A stretch of DNA of 64,000 nt, taken from contig CAYFWF010000060.1 of NCBI GenBank assembly GCA_964346815.1, forward strand, positions 129,924 to 193,923, in the 5' to 3' direction. The position numbers and the translations under genes are program-made. This document shows positions 9,163 to 18,604 of this stretch, piece by piece. How positions within the stretch are numbered: the stretch's first letter is position 1; every line of letters starts with the position of its first letter. The DNA is from CAYFWF01 sp964346815 (GTDB lineage Bacteria > Acidobacteriota > Aminicenantia > Aminicenantales > Aminicenantaceae). A model generated the notes under the pieces. It ran no database searches. It saw only the letters and a list, made by a program, of their open reading frames with translations, and was not told where the DNA came from.

Positions 9163-9825
9163 ATGAAAATTATTAAGCCCAAAAGAGCGGTTTTCCTGTT
9201 TTGGAGTCTGTTCTTTATTGCATCAGTTCCTGGCCTGGCTGAAGCAGACATTCCAAAGGCAGATTTGCCTGTTCTCAACACCTCGGCTGGACAAAGCGCA
9301 GATGTGGAAACTCTGAATGTCATCTGCGAAGAGGCTGGCGTGAAATACGATTATTGTGATGTTCCCACTGTAGAACTGATCGATGCAGGAGTCGGATTGG
9401 CTGATAAGGAATCAGGTCCGGGATTTCATGTCGAAGTGAATACAGATCTTTCCGAATATCCTAAAGGCACCCCTTATGAGACTATCATCTTCGCCATAGG
9501 AGCCAGCCTGAAAGGAATGGGTGCTTCGGGGTTGACTGTGGATGCTGAAGTCAACCGGTTGAAAAAGATCATCGACTATTGCAAAGAGAATAATATTTTC
9601 CTCATCGCGGTCCATGCAGCGGGCTCATCCGGAAGAGGAGCTCCGGGCAGCGACAATGAGCGCATGATCGATGCAGTCGCTCCCTATGCTGACTATATCA
9701 TCGTGGTGGCCGACAGCAATAAAGACGGAAGGTTCACGACCATCGCTCAAGATAAAGGAATCCCTCTGACAGAAGTAGAATATGCCCTTGAGATAGTGGA
9801 TATCATCAAGCAAGTCTTCGAATAA
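9163..9825 (+). CDS. Small secreted protein, possibly DUF6305-like
   Basis: A 220-residue protein with a signal peptide (about residues 8-28, cleavage near GLAEA) and a compact alpha/beta body. The pattern is a beta-strand PVLNTSAGQSAD, then IIFAIGASLKGMGASGLT, then IFLIAVHAAGSSGRGA, IIVVADSNKDG and a final ALEIVDIIKQVF helix, suggesting a flavodoxin-like Rossmann core. The gene ends the permease operon, with AAAGGAG upstream of its ATG. My recollection is that DUF6305 proteins share the opening strand and sit beside similar permeases, but I cannot confirm this. A periplasmic substrate-binding or ligand-sensing role is possible and unproven. Confidence 0.6.
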   Translation: MKIIKPKRAVFLFWSLFFIASVPGLAEADIPKADLPVLNTSAGQSADVETLNVICEEAGVKYDYCDVPTVELIDAGVGLADKESGPGFHVEVNTDLSEYPKGTPYETIIFAIGASLKGMGASGLTVDAEVNRLKKIIDYCKENNIFLIAVHAAGSSGRGAPGSDNERMIDAVAPYADYIIVVADSNKDGRFTTIAQDKGIPLTEVEYALEIVDIIKQVFE

Positions 9826-9858
9826 GCTCTCTTTTCTTTCCTTAGTATTTTCTTATTT

Positions 9859-11274
9859 TCAAGAATTAGATTCCAACATGCGGGCAGTCGCTCTGATCAC
9901 CTCGAATGCATTTTTAACCTCTCGCTCGTGGGTGCGGAAGCCAAGGATACAAATCCGAATGGCGAATTTCCCGCTCAAAAGGGTGGACGAGAGATAGAGC
10001 TTTTTTGTCGCAACCAGAGCTTTCAGCAACCGCCGATTGAACCTGTTGACATTTCCCTTTTTTGGATGGTAACGAAGAGCAAAAGCAGAAAGTTCAGGAA
10101 CAGATAAACATTCAAAACCCGGTTCCTCCAGGAAGCGGTGATAGATCCATTGGGTCAATCGGAGTTTCTCGGCAAGGTTTTCTCGGAATGCCTGGACACC
10201 GAAAAATTTGAGCGGAAGCCACACCCGCAATCCTCTGAATGAACGGGAGAGTTCAGGAGAATGGTCTGCGGCATCCAGCTCTCCCTCGGGAACGGGATGA
10301 TCCTGTATGTAATCTGCGGCCATGACGTGTGCGCGTTTGAGAAGCTCCCCTTGTTTTACCAGAAGGCTGCCTGTACCGTAGGGAACAAAAAGACCCTTGT
10401 GAGGATCGAGAACAACTGAATCCGAGCTCTCGATACCCCTGAGAACTTTTTTTCCTTCCTCACAGAGATTGAAGAAGCCGCCATAGGCCCCGTCGATGTG
10501 ATACCAGAGTGAATGTCTTTTTGCGATTCCACCCAGTTCAACCAGAGGATCCACGGCTCCTGTGTTGGTTGTCCCTGCATTCCCAACCAGCATGAAAGGC
10601 TTCAGTCCCCTTTCCAGGTCTTTCGTAATCGCTCTTTCAAACTCTTCAGGAACAGCACGGAAATTCGCATCAACCCTCAACATTCTCAAATTTTTTTTCG
10701 GGATTCCGGCTAATTCTGCAACTTTCATCACACAATGATGGGTTTGATTCGACATATAGATTGTCCCCGAGCCGAAATCATCGCCGAGAAGGTGTTTTCT
10801 TGCTGTCACCACGGCGCTGAAATTCGCAAGCGACCCGCCAGATGTCAAGATGCCTCGGGTAGAATCTGGATATCGCATCCACTGGGAAAACCAGTTCAAA
10901 CAAGTATGTTCCAAACGGGCGCAGGCCGGTGCAGCAAACCAAACGCCCACATAGCGGTTCGTCGCTGCAGCGATGAAATCAGCAATCGCAGACGGATACA
11001 GACCTCCTCCTGGTATGTACCCCATAAAAGAAGGATGGGGATGGGTGATTGATGCGGGGATAATTCTCTTCATCAAAAAATCGAGAAGGAACTCGAAATC
11101 ACATCCCTCCTCCGGCGGAGGATCCAACAAGGAATCGGCGACTTCAGGATATTTATCCAGGTTAGAACAAGGTGCATCCGGCAAGCTTTTGATGTGGTCA
11201 ATGATGGCTTCCAATACCGTCTCCCCCATTTGGCGCATTTTTTCAGGAGATAGCTCCAAATTCGTCACTTTCAT
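9859..11274 (-). CDS. Pyridoxal-phosphate group II amino acid decarboxylase
   Basis: A 471-residue fold-type I PLP decarboxylase of the aromatic amino acid/glutamate decarboxylase group. Visible features are SHPHPSFMGYIPGG near residues 76-90, TSGGSLANFSAV (residues 144-155, phosphate binding), NAGTTNTGAVDP (232-243), HIDGAYGG with Asp261 pairing the pyridine nitrogen, and DPHKGLF with Lys293 as the PLP lysine. Length is typical. The ribosome site GAGAGGAG precedes the ATG. Members make tryptamine, phenethylamine, tyramine or related amines. The substrate cannot be told from sequence by eye. It stands alone, convergent with the permease operon and divergent from the lyase. Confidence 0.9.
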   Translation of the reverse strand: MKVTNLELSPEKMRQMGETVLEAIIDHIKSLPDAPCSNLDKYPEVADSLLDPPPEEGCDFEFLLDFLMKRIIPASITHPHPSFMGYIPGGGLYPSAIADFIAAATNRYVGVWFAAPACARLEHTCLNWFSQWMRYPDSTRGILTSGGSLANFSAVVTARKHLLGDDFGSGTIYMSNQTHHCVMKVAELAGIPKKNLRMLRVDANFRAVPEEFERAITKDLERGLKPFMLVGNAGTTNTGAVDPLVELGGIAKRHSLWYHIDGAYGGFFNLCEEGKKVLRGIESSDSVVLDPHKGLFVPYGTGSLLVKQGELLKRAHVMAADYIQDHPVPEGELDAADHSPELSRSFRGLRVWLPLKFFGVQAFRENLAEKLRLTQWIYHRFLEEPGFECLSVPELSAFALRYHPKKGNVNRFNRRLLKALVATKKLYLSSTLLSGKFAIRICILGFRTHEREVKNAFEVIRATARMLESNS

Positions 11275-11409
11275 AGCCGGCTTCTCCTCTCTCTTTAAAC
11301 GGCAGTCCTCTTATGATATATCAAAAACGCTCATAAAAGGAAAAACAAGATTTGGATTGGATTAATTCCCTGCACTTGTAATAGAATACCAATGATATGG
11401 AGGGAAATG

Positions 11410-13740
11410 ATGCTATTGGCTGAGATAAAATCGAGAGCATTTTTTTGTATTTCTCTCATCTTGATATCCTTCTGTTCCTTTCCTTCCCATGGATTTGCTC
11501 TTGAGATTGTTACCCGAGCCCAATATCTGGATTATGCCCGAAAGGCAGCGGATTGGACTTGGCAAAACTACGAGGAAGTGATTGCGCGATGGAAAGAAGG
11601 GTTCGATCCTGATAACGTCTTTGGCTACCGCCCACCAGGCGGACTTTTAGAGATGGCCGTCATCTTTTCCTACCTGAATGAAGAAGAAAAGAAGCCAGAG
11701 TATGCCGTGCGAGCGAAAAAGATTCTCCTTACTTATGCCGATTTTCGATCCGCTTATCCTGAATGGGCCAGAGAAAAACGTCCTGACTATGAGGAAAACG
11801 TCCCCGTGCTGCCTGACTTTTTTACCGTGATGCGATATATCAGGGCTTACGATATGTTGAAAAAAATTGGCGTTCTCAACGCCAAGGAAGACCATAAAAT
11901 CCAGAAGGACATCGCTGAAAGCATGGACTATCTGCTTAGAACTCAAGAATGGGGGCCGATGAACCGCACAGCACTTCGAGCAGAATCTTTAGCCTGGGCC
12001 GTAAGGGCTCTCCCCCATCACCCCAATGTTAAAAAATGGGAGATGCAAAAAAGAGCCCTTGGAGATGATAACTGGGGGAACTGGCAGATCGAGGATGCCA
12101 CCATTTACCACGGAGTCTGGCTCTATGCACTCCTAGGATACGCTGACGCAATGGGAAAATTAGGAAAATTGCTGGATACTCCCGAGATGTACTATTATGC
12201 TCATTATTTTCTCAATCTGATGTGTCCGGCAGGAATGATTCCAGATTTTGGAGATGCCAACTGGCTGGCAAATTGGCCTCGATTCCTCGTATTTTTCGAA
12301 GCGGCTGCTAATCACTATAAGGATCCTGGAATGAAATGGGCGGCGGCCACCATTGCACGGAAATTCATCGATTTCAATGACCCAAAAAATATTGGACTCG
12401 CATATAATTTGCTGGATTGTTATCTCTGGGGAAGTGACGAGATTGACGCGCATCCCCCTAAATATCTATCCCAAGAAGTCATGGAGGATGTTCAGGGAAA
12501 AAAGATTGTTTTCCGGAACGGATGGGACTCTCGCTCCACGTACCTTCTTCTCAACTACAGGGACGAAGGGGACGGAGGATTGAACTTCAGGGATTACCTG
12601 AGGGACACCATTCCTGTGGAAGAAGAAAAGATGACCCACGGTCATGCAGACGAGAACAGTATTGTCCTCCTGATGACGGACGGTTCGGTTCTCCTCCATG
12701 ATGGGGGTTACCGTGATTACATGCCCAGCGGACCATTTGGCGCTTACAGACAAGATTACTTTCACAATCGTCTTTGTGTAAGGCCCGAGAAGATCTGGAT
12801 GGGGCAGAAAGAGGGAGAACATCGTTACAGTATCCGGGATGCGGTCCCCGGACAGAATATCCTCGATTTTTTGCATAATGCTGGTTCTTATCGAAAAGTC
12901 CGCACACAAAAAGTGGATTTTCTGAGTGTGGATGACTTCGACTACAGCCGCACGCGGCTTATTGACCAGGCCATGGACTATGAATGGGACAGGGTGGTCG
13001 TTTCTGTCAAAGATCCAGAATTTTTCGCTGTATTTGATATTTTTAAATCTCTCAGGGAGGGGTATTACACACTGTCCAATCTGTGGCACACACGAAAAAT
13101 CGTTTCTTGCGGCGAACACTGGTATGATACCGTTTACGATCAAATTCAGAGACATATTCTTCCCATCAACAAGCATTTATTGATTCTCTTTCCCATGACT
13201 CATTTCAGGCTGGAGGGAACAGAGCCAGAAAAACGTCATTACCAGGACGAGATCATGATCCATCAAACCGCGGCTCAACATTTCGAACTCGGCGAAACAG
13301 TGGGGTTGATAACCTTATTGATTCCTCATTTTCCGGATGAGCCTCCTCAAAAATGGCTGGACGAAATCAACCTCCTCAACACGCAACCGAGCCGGGCTGG
13401 GATGGGCATAGAGATGAGGATAGGAGAGAGGCTCATTGTAGTGGGAGTGAAAAACGATCTACGTATGGATATTGCCCGGGACTGGAGGCGTCCCCGCTAT
13501 ACTTATGAGGCGGGCAAAATCAATTTTGGAGGAATTGAAACCAATGGAGATTTTCTTTTCGCTTCCATCAAGGATGAAAGACTCTCTTACACCATTGTCA
13601 ATCTGACAAAAGCCTTCTATAAAAATCAACTGCTCTTCGAAACCAAACCTTCTTTCTACGGGTTAGCCTTCGACGGCAGCCCAGACAAAGGCGGACTCGG
13701 AAAACTTCGCTACTGGCGTGATGAAGTGGAGCTAAAATGA
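11410..13740 (+). CDS. Secreted heparinase II/III-like polysaccharide lyase
   Basis: About 776 residues. A hydrophobic signal peptide is followed by an alpha/alpha toroid rich in Trp and Tyr (ADWTWQNYEEV, GVWLYALLGYADA). The heparinase II/III-like beta-sandwich block then appears: a short segment around THGHADENSIVLLMTDGSVL, next LHDGGYRDY, and YFHNRL. The His in HGHAD and the Tyr residues nearby are the expected catalytic and metal-site candidates in this family. Such enzymes cleave uronic-acid glycans (heparan sulfate, alginate or others) by beta-elimination. The GGAGGG ribosome site at 11399-11404 decides the start: the ATG at 11410 has a five-base spacer, whereas the longest start at 11392 lies upstream of it. 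Products would feed the KDG pathway seen at 59568-62258. Confidence 0.75.
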   Translation: MLLAEIKSRAFFCISLILISFCSFPSHGFALEIVTRAQYLDYARKAADWTWQNYEEVIARWKEGFDPDNVFGYRPPGGLLEMAVIFSYLNEEEKKPEYAVRAKKILLTYADFRSAYPEWAREKRPDYEENVPVLPDFFTVMRYIRAYDMLKKIGVLNAKEDHKIQKDIAESMDYLLRTQEWGPMNRTALRAESLAWAVRALPHHPNVKKWEMQKRALGDDNWGNWQIEDATIYHGVWLYALLGYADAMGKLGKLLDTPEMYYYAHYFLNLMCPAGMIPDFGDANWLANWPRFLVFFEAAANHYKDPGMKWAAATIARKFIDFNDPKNIGLAYNLLDCYLWGSDEIDAHPPKYLSQEVMEDVQGKKIVFRNGWDSRSTYLLLNYRDEGDGGLNFRDYLRDTIPVEEEKMTHGHADENSIVLLMTDGSVLLHDGGYRDYMPSGPFGAYRQDYFHNRLCVRPEKIWMGQKEGEHRYSIRDAVPGQNILDFLHNAGSYRKVRTQKVDFLSVDDFDYSRTRLIDQAMDYEWDRVVVSVKDPEFFAVFDIFKSLREGYYTLSNLWHTRKIVSCGEHWYDTVYDQIQRHILPINKHLLILFPMTHFRLEGTEPEKRHYQDEIMIHQTAAQHFELGETVGLITLLIPHFPDEPPQKWLDEINLLNTQPSRAGMGIEMRIGERLIVVGVKNDLRMDIARDWRRPRYTYEAGKINFGGIETNGDFLFASIKDERLSYTIVNLTKAFYKNQLLFETKPSFYGLAFDGSPDKGGLGKLRYWRDEVELK

Positions 13741-13746
13741 GCTTGA

Positions 13747-14997
13747 TCAGAAATCGAAGAGCTTGTTACTCATCTTCCTCTGGTCCTCATTCCATCGTCT
13801 GATTAAATAAGGCTTTTCCTGCTCGAATACCCGGACAACACTCTCGAAATACTCCTCGCATTCTTTGATATTCATATGAACGGTCTTGTTCACAAATGAA
13901 AGGATGCGGGAGTGGTAAAAAGGAATCATGGATTCAATGATGAGTTCTTTCGGAATCTCGTTATTCCTGTAAGCAATGGCATAATTGAAGAGGATTCGGG
14001 CCCATATGTCGCTTCGATAATAAAATTTCTCTCTCGGGATTTGTTTGGTCTTATTGATCTCCTTCCACTCTGATTTGGGAAGTATTTTTTCCCAAATGTT
14101 CCCATACCTGTCAAAGCCGGAGACGAAACTTTCATACAAAGAATCAAGGTCTACGGAGACAGGAGGCGGATTATCCACACTGCCAAGACCAAAACCAAAA
14201 ATACTGCTCGGCCAACTTTCTGCTGTGTCTTTCCAGAAATACTCAAAATCTATCATCAGTTCAAAAAAAGTCATCATAACTTGCTTAAACATCGGTCCCA
14301 GGTGTTTTGCGGGATCTTTGGTCCGATGAGATTTGGGCGAACCCAAATAGGTTTGGCACACCTTGAATCTTCGAGCGATGGCAATCGTTGTCATCCAGAT
14401 ATCGATCCCGAAATGAGCCACATTTTCACTCCAAGTTTTTTCCGACAAAAAAGCCTGGGCCATGCGTCTGGAGAATCCAAAATCCCCGCCTATAGGCTGC
14501 CTTACCCTGAGCCCATAGAGAGTTCTCAGCAAAGGATAGGCGATGTGATTGGTGATCGAACCATCGTATTTATGACGAACATATATCGGAGTAACATAAT
14601 TGAATCCGCCAAACAAGGGTTCTCCCAGATACTGAATCCACTGCGGAGAGATGCTTTTGAGATCGGCGTCCACGACAATAGCTGCTTTAGCTTTCAGCTC
14701 GACAACCGCTTCAAACAAATTTTTCAGATTGTTTCCTTTGCCCTTCACGCCCTCTGGAGTCGAAATATAAATCTTGGGTACCTCTGTGGATGCATTCAGG
14801 AATGCTTCCTTGGTTCCATCCGGAGAATTGTTATCCACGTTGATGATCACCGAGTCTTTATCCTGGAAATATCTTTTCAATCCAGCACCAGCCATTTCTG
14901 TGGGATAGGCGATGGAGTCAGCCTCGTTGTAAGAAGGAATCCCAACCACCAGTTCTGCCTGTTTCACACGTTGCGGGTTTTCAATCCAACCGCTCAT
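13747..14997 (-). CDS. GT-A glycosyltransferase, GT78/GT81-like (paralogue 1)
   Basis: A 416-residue cytoplasmic glycosyltransferase. The nucleotide-sugar binding start is VVGIPSYNEADSI, a DxD-type metal site is in VVDADLKSISPQW, and QPIGGDFGFS plus HFGIDIWMTT form the acceptor half. This pattern is shared with mannosylglycerate synthase and glucosyl-3-phosphoglycerate synthase enzymes, which have a GT-A core plus a helical C-terminal domain. It is clearly paralogous to the protein at 47482-48726 (VRQPIGGDFG, FGIDIWMTT and LGPMF blocks shared). A small helical protein gene sits 23 bases upstream, so the two are probably one transcript. Donor and acceptor unknown; a glycerate-type or phosphorylated acceptor is inference from the family. 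Confidence 0.8.
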   Translation of the reverse strand: MSGWIENPQRVKQAELVVGIPSYNEADSIAYPTEMAGAGLKRYFQDKDSVIINVDNNSPDGTKEAFLNASTEVPKIYISTPEGVKGKGNNLKNLFEAVVELKAKAAIVVDADLKSISPQWIQYLGEPLFGGFNYVTPIYVRHKYDGSITNHIAYPLLRTLYGLRVRQPIGGDFGFSRRMAQAFLSEKTWSENVAHFGIDIWMTTIAIARRFKVCQTYLGSPKSHRTKDPAKHLGPMFKQVMMTFFELMIDFEYFWKDTAESWPSSIFGFGLGSVDNPPPVSVDLDSLYESFVSGFDRYGNIWEKILPKSEWKEINKTKQIPREKFYYRSDIWARILFNYAIAYRNNEIPKELIIESMIPFYHSRILSFVNKTVHMNIKECEEYFESVVRVFEQEKPYLIRRWNEDQRKMSNKLFDF

Positions 14998-15020
14998 TCA
15001 ATCCACCTTTTCCTTTCGAA

Positions 15021-15539
15021 TCAGAGATTTTCCTGCCGCTTTTGTATGACCTTTCTGTTCAATTCACGGGCCTCTGCGAGGAGATCATTGAGATAATCCA
15101 ATATTATCCTGACCTTAATATTCGACAGTTTTCTTTTGCCTGATTGCTGTGCGTGGAAATGTTTCATCAGAAAAACAGCTATCTCTTCCTCGGTCATCCA
15201 GCCTCTAAGATATTCGTCCTTTTGAAGCTCCAACCGCAAATCTTCTAACTCTTGGCTTGCAGCCAATATTCGAAACTCATCCAGTAACTGATCTCTCCAT
15301 TTCAAGTATTCATCGGAAACATTAGAAGAAGAAGAGCCGAGAAGCTTTTGTGCACTCTTGAGTGTTTCTGTATAGTGGCCATTCGCTTCATGAAGGATAT
15401 TTTCTGCTCGTTCATATTCTTCTGCATTGAAGGGAACATCCTCCTTCAATAATTCCTTAAATAAGTAGATCGACTTGAGAACACTTTCCCTGCATTCAGT
15501 CGCGTTCTTGCAGAGGACATTCTGTATTATATATGGCAT
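15021..15539 (-). CDS. Helical protein of unknown function, partner of the downstream glycosyltransferase
   Basis: A 172-residue soluble protein, highly charged and almost wholly helical by composition (ELEDLRLELQKDEYLRGW and a closing LLAEARELNRKVIQKRQ). There is no signal peptide or membrane segment. It precedes the glycosyltransferase by 23 bases on the same strand, and the junction carries that gene's ribosome site (AAAGGAAAAGG). Family not recognised. An adaptor or regulatory role is only a guess from position. Confidence 0.6.
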   Translation of the reverse strand: MPYIIQNVLCKNATECRESVLKSIYLFKELLKEDVPFNAEEYERAENILHEANGHYTETLKSAQKLLGSSSSNVSDEYLKWRDQLLDEFRILAASQELEDLRLELQKDEYLRGWMTEEEIAVFLMKHFHAQQSGKRKLSNIKVRIILDYLNDLLAEARELNRKVIQKRQENL

Positions 15540-15826
15540 GGTTTTTTCTTCTTCGTTTTTTAACCACTGATCTTCTCAGCCGCCTTTCCTTAAGGCATGA
15601 TTGCTTGAAGTGAGATGCCATTATATAAAATTATTCCCACTGTCTCAACTCAGTGTGCGCACCAGTGTAAACATCTCCATTTTCGCATCTGTCCCAACAG
15701 TGGTAAGCTGAGGAAGAAGTTGTCCTGGAGGAAAGGGGACATCGGGTTCAGCACCAATCTTTTGACTTCTTATTTTATCCTGTTATATGATTTCTGGCTG
15801 AAAGCTGAGCATTCTTGGAGGAGCTT
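15540..15826 (+). other. Intergenic region of 287 bases
   Basis: Between divergent genes. It holds the probable promoter for the M14 peptidase gene and a GGAGG ribosome site just before 15827. I see no convincing reading frame, RNA structure or mobile-element end in the remainder. Confidence 0.6.
15762..15789 (+). promoter_or_regulatory. Probable promoter for the M14 peptidase gene
   Basis: TTGACT (15762-15767), a 16-base spacer, then TATATG (15784-15789) with a TGT extension directly upstream (extended -10). The predicted start near 15796 leaves a leader of about 30 bases before the ATG at 15827. Confidence 0.5.
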
Positions 15827-18604
15827 ATGTTCATAAAAAAATCCCTTCTATCAGTCGTTCTACTTTTAATCTTCACATCATCCGCGGTCTATTCACAAAA
15901 TAAAATCACCAATCCTAAGGATGAGTTGGGATTCCACATCGGAGATGACTACGTTTTAGCGAATTACACTCAGTTATCCACATACTGGAAGAAACTCGCT
16001 GAAGAAAGTGATCGCATGATCCTTGAAAAAATCGGGGTCACCGCGGAAGGCCGCCCGATGATCATGGCGATCATCACTTCCCCCGATAACCACCGTCAGC
16101 TCGATCGCTTCAAAATCATATCCAAGAAATTAGCATTGGCAGAAGGTCTGAACGATCATCAAGCGAGCGAACTCGCTGAGCAAGGTCGCGCCATTGTCTG
16201 GGTCGACGGCGGCTTACACGGCACCGAAGTTCTGGGAGCTCAACAACTGATCGAACTTGTCTATCAGATGGTCAGTCGAAGTGACTCTGAAACTGTTCGA
16301 ATCCTTAGAGACGTTATTCTTCTCGCAGTTTGTTCCAATCCGGATGGAATGGAATTGGTATCCGACTGGTATATGAGGGAGCCGGAAAAAGCCAAGCGGA
16401 CAACGAAAGGCCTTCCCAGACTTTATCATAAATATATTGGGCACGACAACAATCGAGATTTTTACATGTCCACTCAGCCTGAAACCGAAGCCATCAATCG
16501 GGTCCTTTACCAGGAGTGGTTTCCCCAAATTGTTTACAATCACCACCAGACCGGGCCCTCTGGCTGTGTCCTCTTCGCTCCGCCCTTTCGGGATCCCTTC
16601 AACTATTGTTACGATCCTCTCATCCCTGTAGAGATTCAGCTCATAGGAGCGGCCATGCACACCCGATTTGTGGCAGAAGGAAAGCCTGGCGCCACCATGC
16701 GGTCAGGTGCGGGATATTCGATCTGGTGGAATGGCGGCCTCCGGACAACGGTCTATTTTCACAATATGATTGGCGTCCTTACAGAAACCATAGGGAATCC
16801 AACTCCAGTGGAAATTCCTTTCCTTCCTCAGAGGCAACTCCCTAAAAACGATCTTCCTTATCCTGTAGCTCCTCAAAAATGGCACTTCCGTAAATCCGTT
16901 GAATATTCCATTACGGCGGACAAAGCCATTCTTGACTTCGCATCAAAACATCGAAAAGAGTTTCTGTTCAACATCTACCGTATGGGCAAAAATTCCATCA
17001 AGCGTGGCTCCCGTGATCACTGGACAATTCATCCGAAACGCATCCAAGCTGTAGAAGAAAAAATCAAACTCGATAAGGCTGAGAGGACTGGTTCGGGCCG
17101 ATCCAGAGGCTATCCTCCCGAGTATTATGAATGGCTTCTGGATCCTGCCCATCGGGATCCCAGGGGATACATCCTTCCATCAAACCAGCCAGATTTTCTA
17201 ACCGTCCAAAAATTTGTGAATACCTTGATTAAAAACGGGATCACTGTTCTCAAAGCGGTCCGCGATTTCGATGCAGGAGAAAAATCTTATCCTGCTGGTT
17301 CCTATGTGGTAAAGACCTCCCAGGCCTTTCGGCCCCATATTCTATCCATGTTTGAACCTCAGAACTATCCAGATAATATTCCCTGCCCCGGGGAACCGCC
17401 GGTTCCCACCTATGATATGGCTGGCTGGACCCTCGCCTATCAGATGGGTATCCATTTCGATAGGATTCTCGACGGTTTCGACGGTCCCTTCGAAAAGGTA
17501 GAAGGTTTTGCAGAAAGAATACCTGGAAAGATAACGAAAAGTGAGGGAGCGGTGGGATATCTCTTGGATCATCGGATCAATGATGCTTTTACTGCCACCA
17601 ACAGACTTTTAAGAAATAAAGAAGAGGTCTATTGGCTCAAGCAGCCACTCAGGCTGGACCATAAGATCGTCTCCCCTGGTACAATATATATTCCAAAAAA
17701 GCCTTCGACCGAAGAAAAATTGAAGAGGATGTGCAAAGAACTAGGATTGCACTTTGAGGGAATCCCTTCCAATCCTTCAGGAGAAGTCTTTAAGCTCTGC
17801 CCCCTTCGCATTGGACTCTGGGACCGCTACGGAGGTTCCATGGATTCGGGGTGGGTCAGATGGCTGTTCGGACAGTTCGAGTTCCCGTTCGAAGTTGTGT
17901 ATCCTCCAGATCTGGACAGGGGTGACCTTGCCAAGAAGTATGATGTCCTTGTTTTTGTTGATGGAGCCATCCCTGAGGAAAGTGCGCCGGATAACCGGCG
18001 TTCGCGATGGTTTTCCCAGCCGAAGCCAGAGGAAGTCCCAGCAGAATTTCGCAGCCATTTGGGTGAAGTTACCATTGAAAAAACGGTGCCTCAATTACTC
18101 GAATTTTTAAAAGACGGCGGAACCATACTTGCCATCGGAAGCTCGACGAACATCGCCTATCATGCAGGACTTCCTATAAGGAATGCCCTCACCCAAAGAC
18201 TCCCAGATGGAACAGACGAACCGCTTTCCAGGGCTCAGATCTTTATACCTGGTTCTCTCCTCTGGGTTCGAGTAGATACCGATAATCCACTCGGATACGG
18301 AATACCAGGGAAAGCGGATATTGTCTTCAATCGAAGCCCGGTTTTCGACCTAGAGCCACAAGCAGGACTCAGCGGAATCCGTCCTGTAGCTTGGTTCGAC
18401 TGCAAATCGCCCTTAAGAAGCGGTTGGGCCTGGGGACAGCATTATCTGGAAGGAGGAATAGCGATCATTGAGGCTGACTTCGGGAAGGGAAAACTCTTGC
18501 TTTACGGCCCGGAAGTGACATTTCGAGGGCAGCCCCACGGTTCTTTTAAATTCTTCTTCAACGGACTCTACTACGGGCCTTCAAAAGTGGTAACACTAAA
18601 ATGA
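15827..18604 (+). CDS. Secreted M14 zinc carboxypeptidase with C-terminal GATase-like domain
   Basis: About 925 residues with a signal peptide (residues 5-24). The M14 zinc site is visible: GGLHGTEVLG gives His131 and Glu134, and YNHHQTGP supplies the third ligand (His239 or His240). A later LTETIG holds a candidate catalytic Glu. After about residue 640 the sequence changes to a glutamine-amidotransferase/ThuA-like alpha/beta domain (LRIGLWDRYGGSMDSGWV, VLVFVDGAIP, GGTILAIGSSTNI), an arrangement known in large bacterial M14 proteins. I chose the ATG at 15827 because GGAGG lies just before it; the 15815 start overlaps that site. It ends convergently with the S46 gene, sharing nine bases at the stop codons. 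Confidence 0.9.
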   Translation: MFIKKSLLSVVLLLIFTSSAVYSQNKITNPKDELGFHIGDDYVLANYTQLSTYWKKLAEESDRMILEKIGVTAEGRPMIMAIITSPDNHRQLDRFKIISKKLALAEGLNDHQASELAEQGRAIVWVDGGLHGTEVLGAQQLIELVYQMVSRSDSETVRILRDVILLAVCSNPDGMELVSDWYMREPEKAKRTTKGLPRLYHKYIGHDNNRDFYMSTQPETEAINRVLYQEWFPQIVYNHHQTGPSGCVLFAPPFRDPFNYCYDPLIPVEIQLIGAAMHTRFVAEGKPGATMRSGAGYSIWWNGGLRTTVYFHNMIGVLTETIGNPTPVEIPFLPQRQLPKNDLPYPVAPQKWHFRKSVEYSITADKAILDFASKHRKEFLFNIYRMGKNSIKRGSRDHWTIHPKRIQAVEEKIKLDKAERTGSGRSRGYPPEYYEWLLDPAHRDPRGYILPSNQPDFLTVQKFVNTLIKNGITVLKAVRDFDAGEKSYPAGSYVVKTSQAFRPHILSMFEPQNYPDNIPCPGEPPVPTYDMAGWTLAYQMGIHFDRILDGFDGPFEKVEGFAERIPGKITKSEGAVGYLLDHRINDAFTATNRLLRNKEEVYWLKQPLRLDHKIVSPGTIYIPKKPSTEEKLKRMCKELGLHFEGIPSNPSGEVFKLCPLRIGLWDRYGGSMDSGWVRWLFGQFEFPFEVVYPPDLDRGDLAKKYDVLVFVDGAIPEESAPDNRRSRWFSQPKPEEVPAEFRSHLGEVTIEKTVPQLLEFLKDGGTILAIGSSTNIAYHAGLPIRNALTQRLPDGTDEPLSRAQIFIPGSLLWVRVDTDNPLGYGIPGKADIVFNRSPVFDLEPQAGLSGIRPVAWFDCKSPLRSGWAWGQHYLEGGIAIIEADFGKGKLLLYGPEVTFRGQPHGSFKFFFNGLYYGPSKVVTLK

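Noticed and set aside
12466..13176. Open frame of 236 codons on the minus strand opposite the heparinase-like gene
   Set aside because: Antisense shadow of a well-supported gene; composition is unlike its neighbours' proteins.
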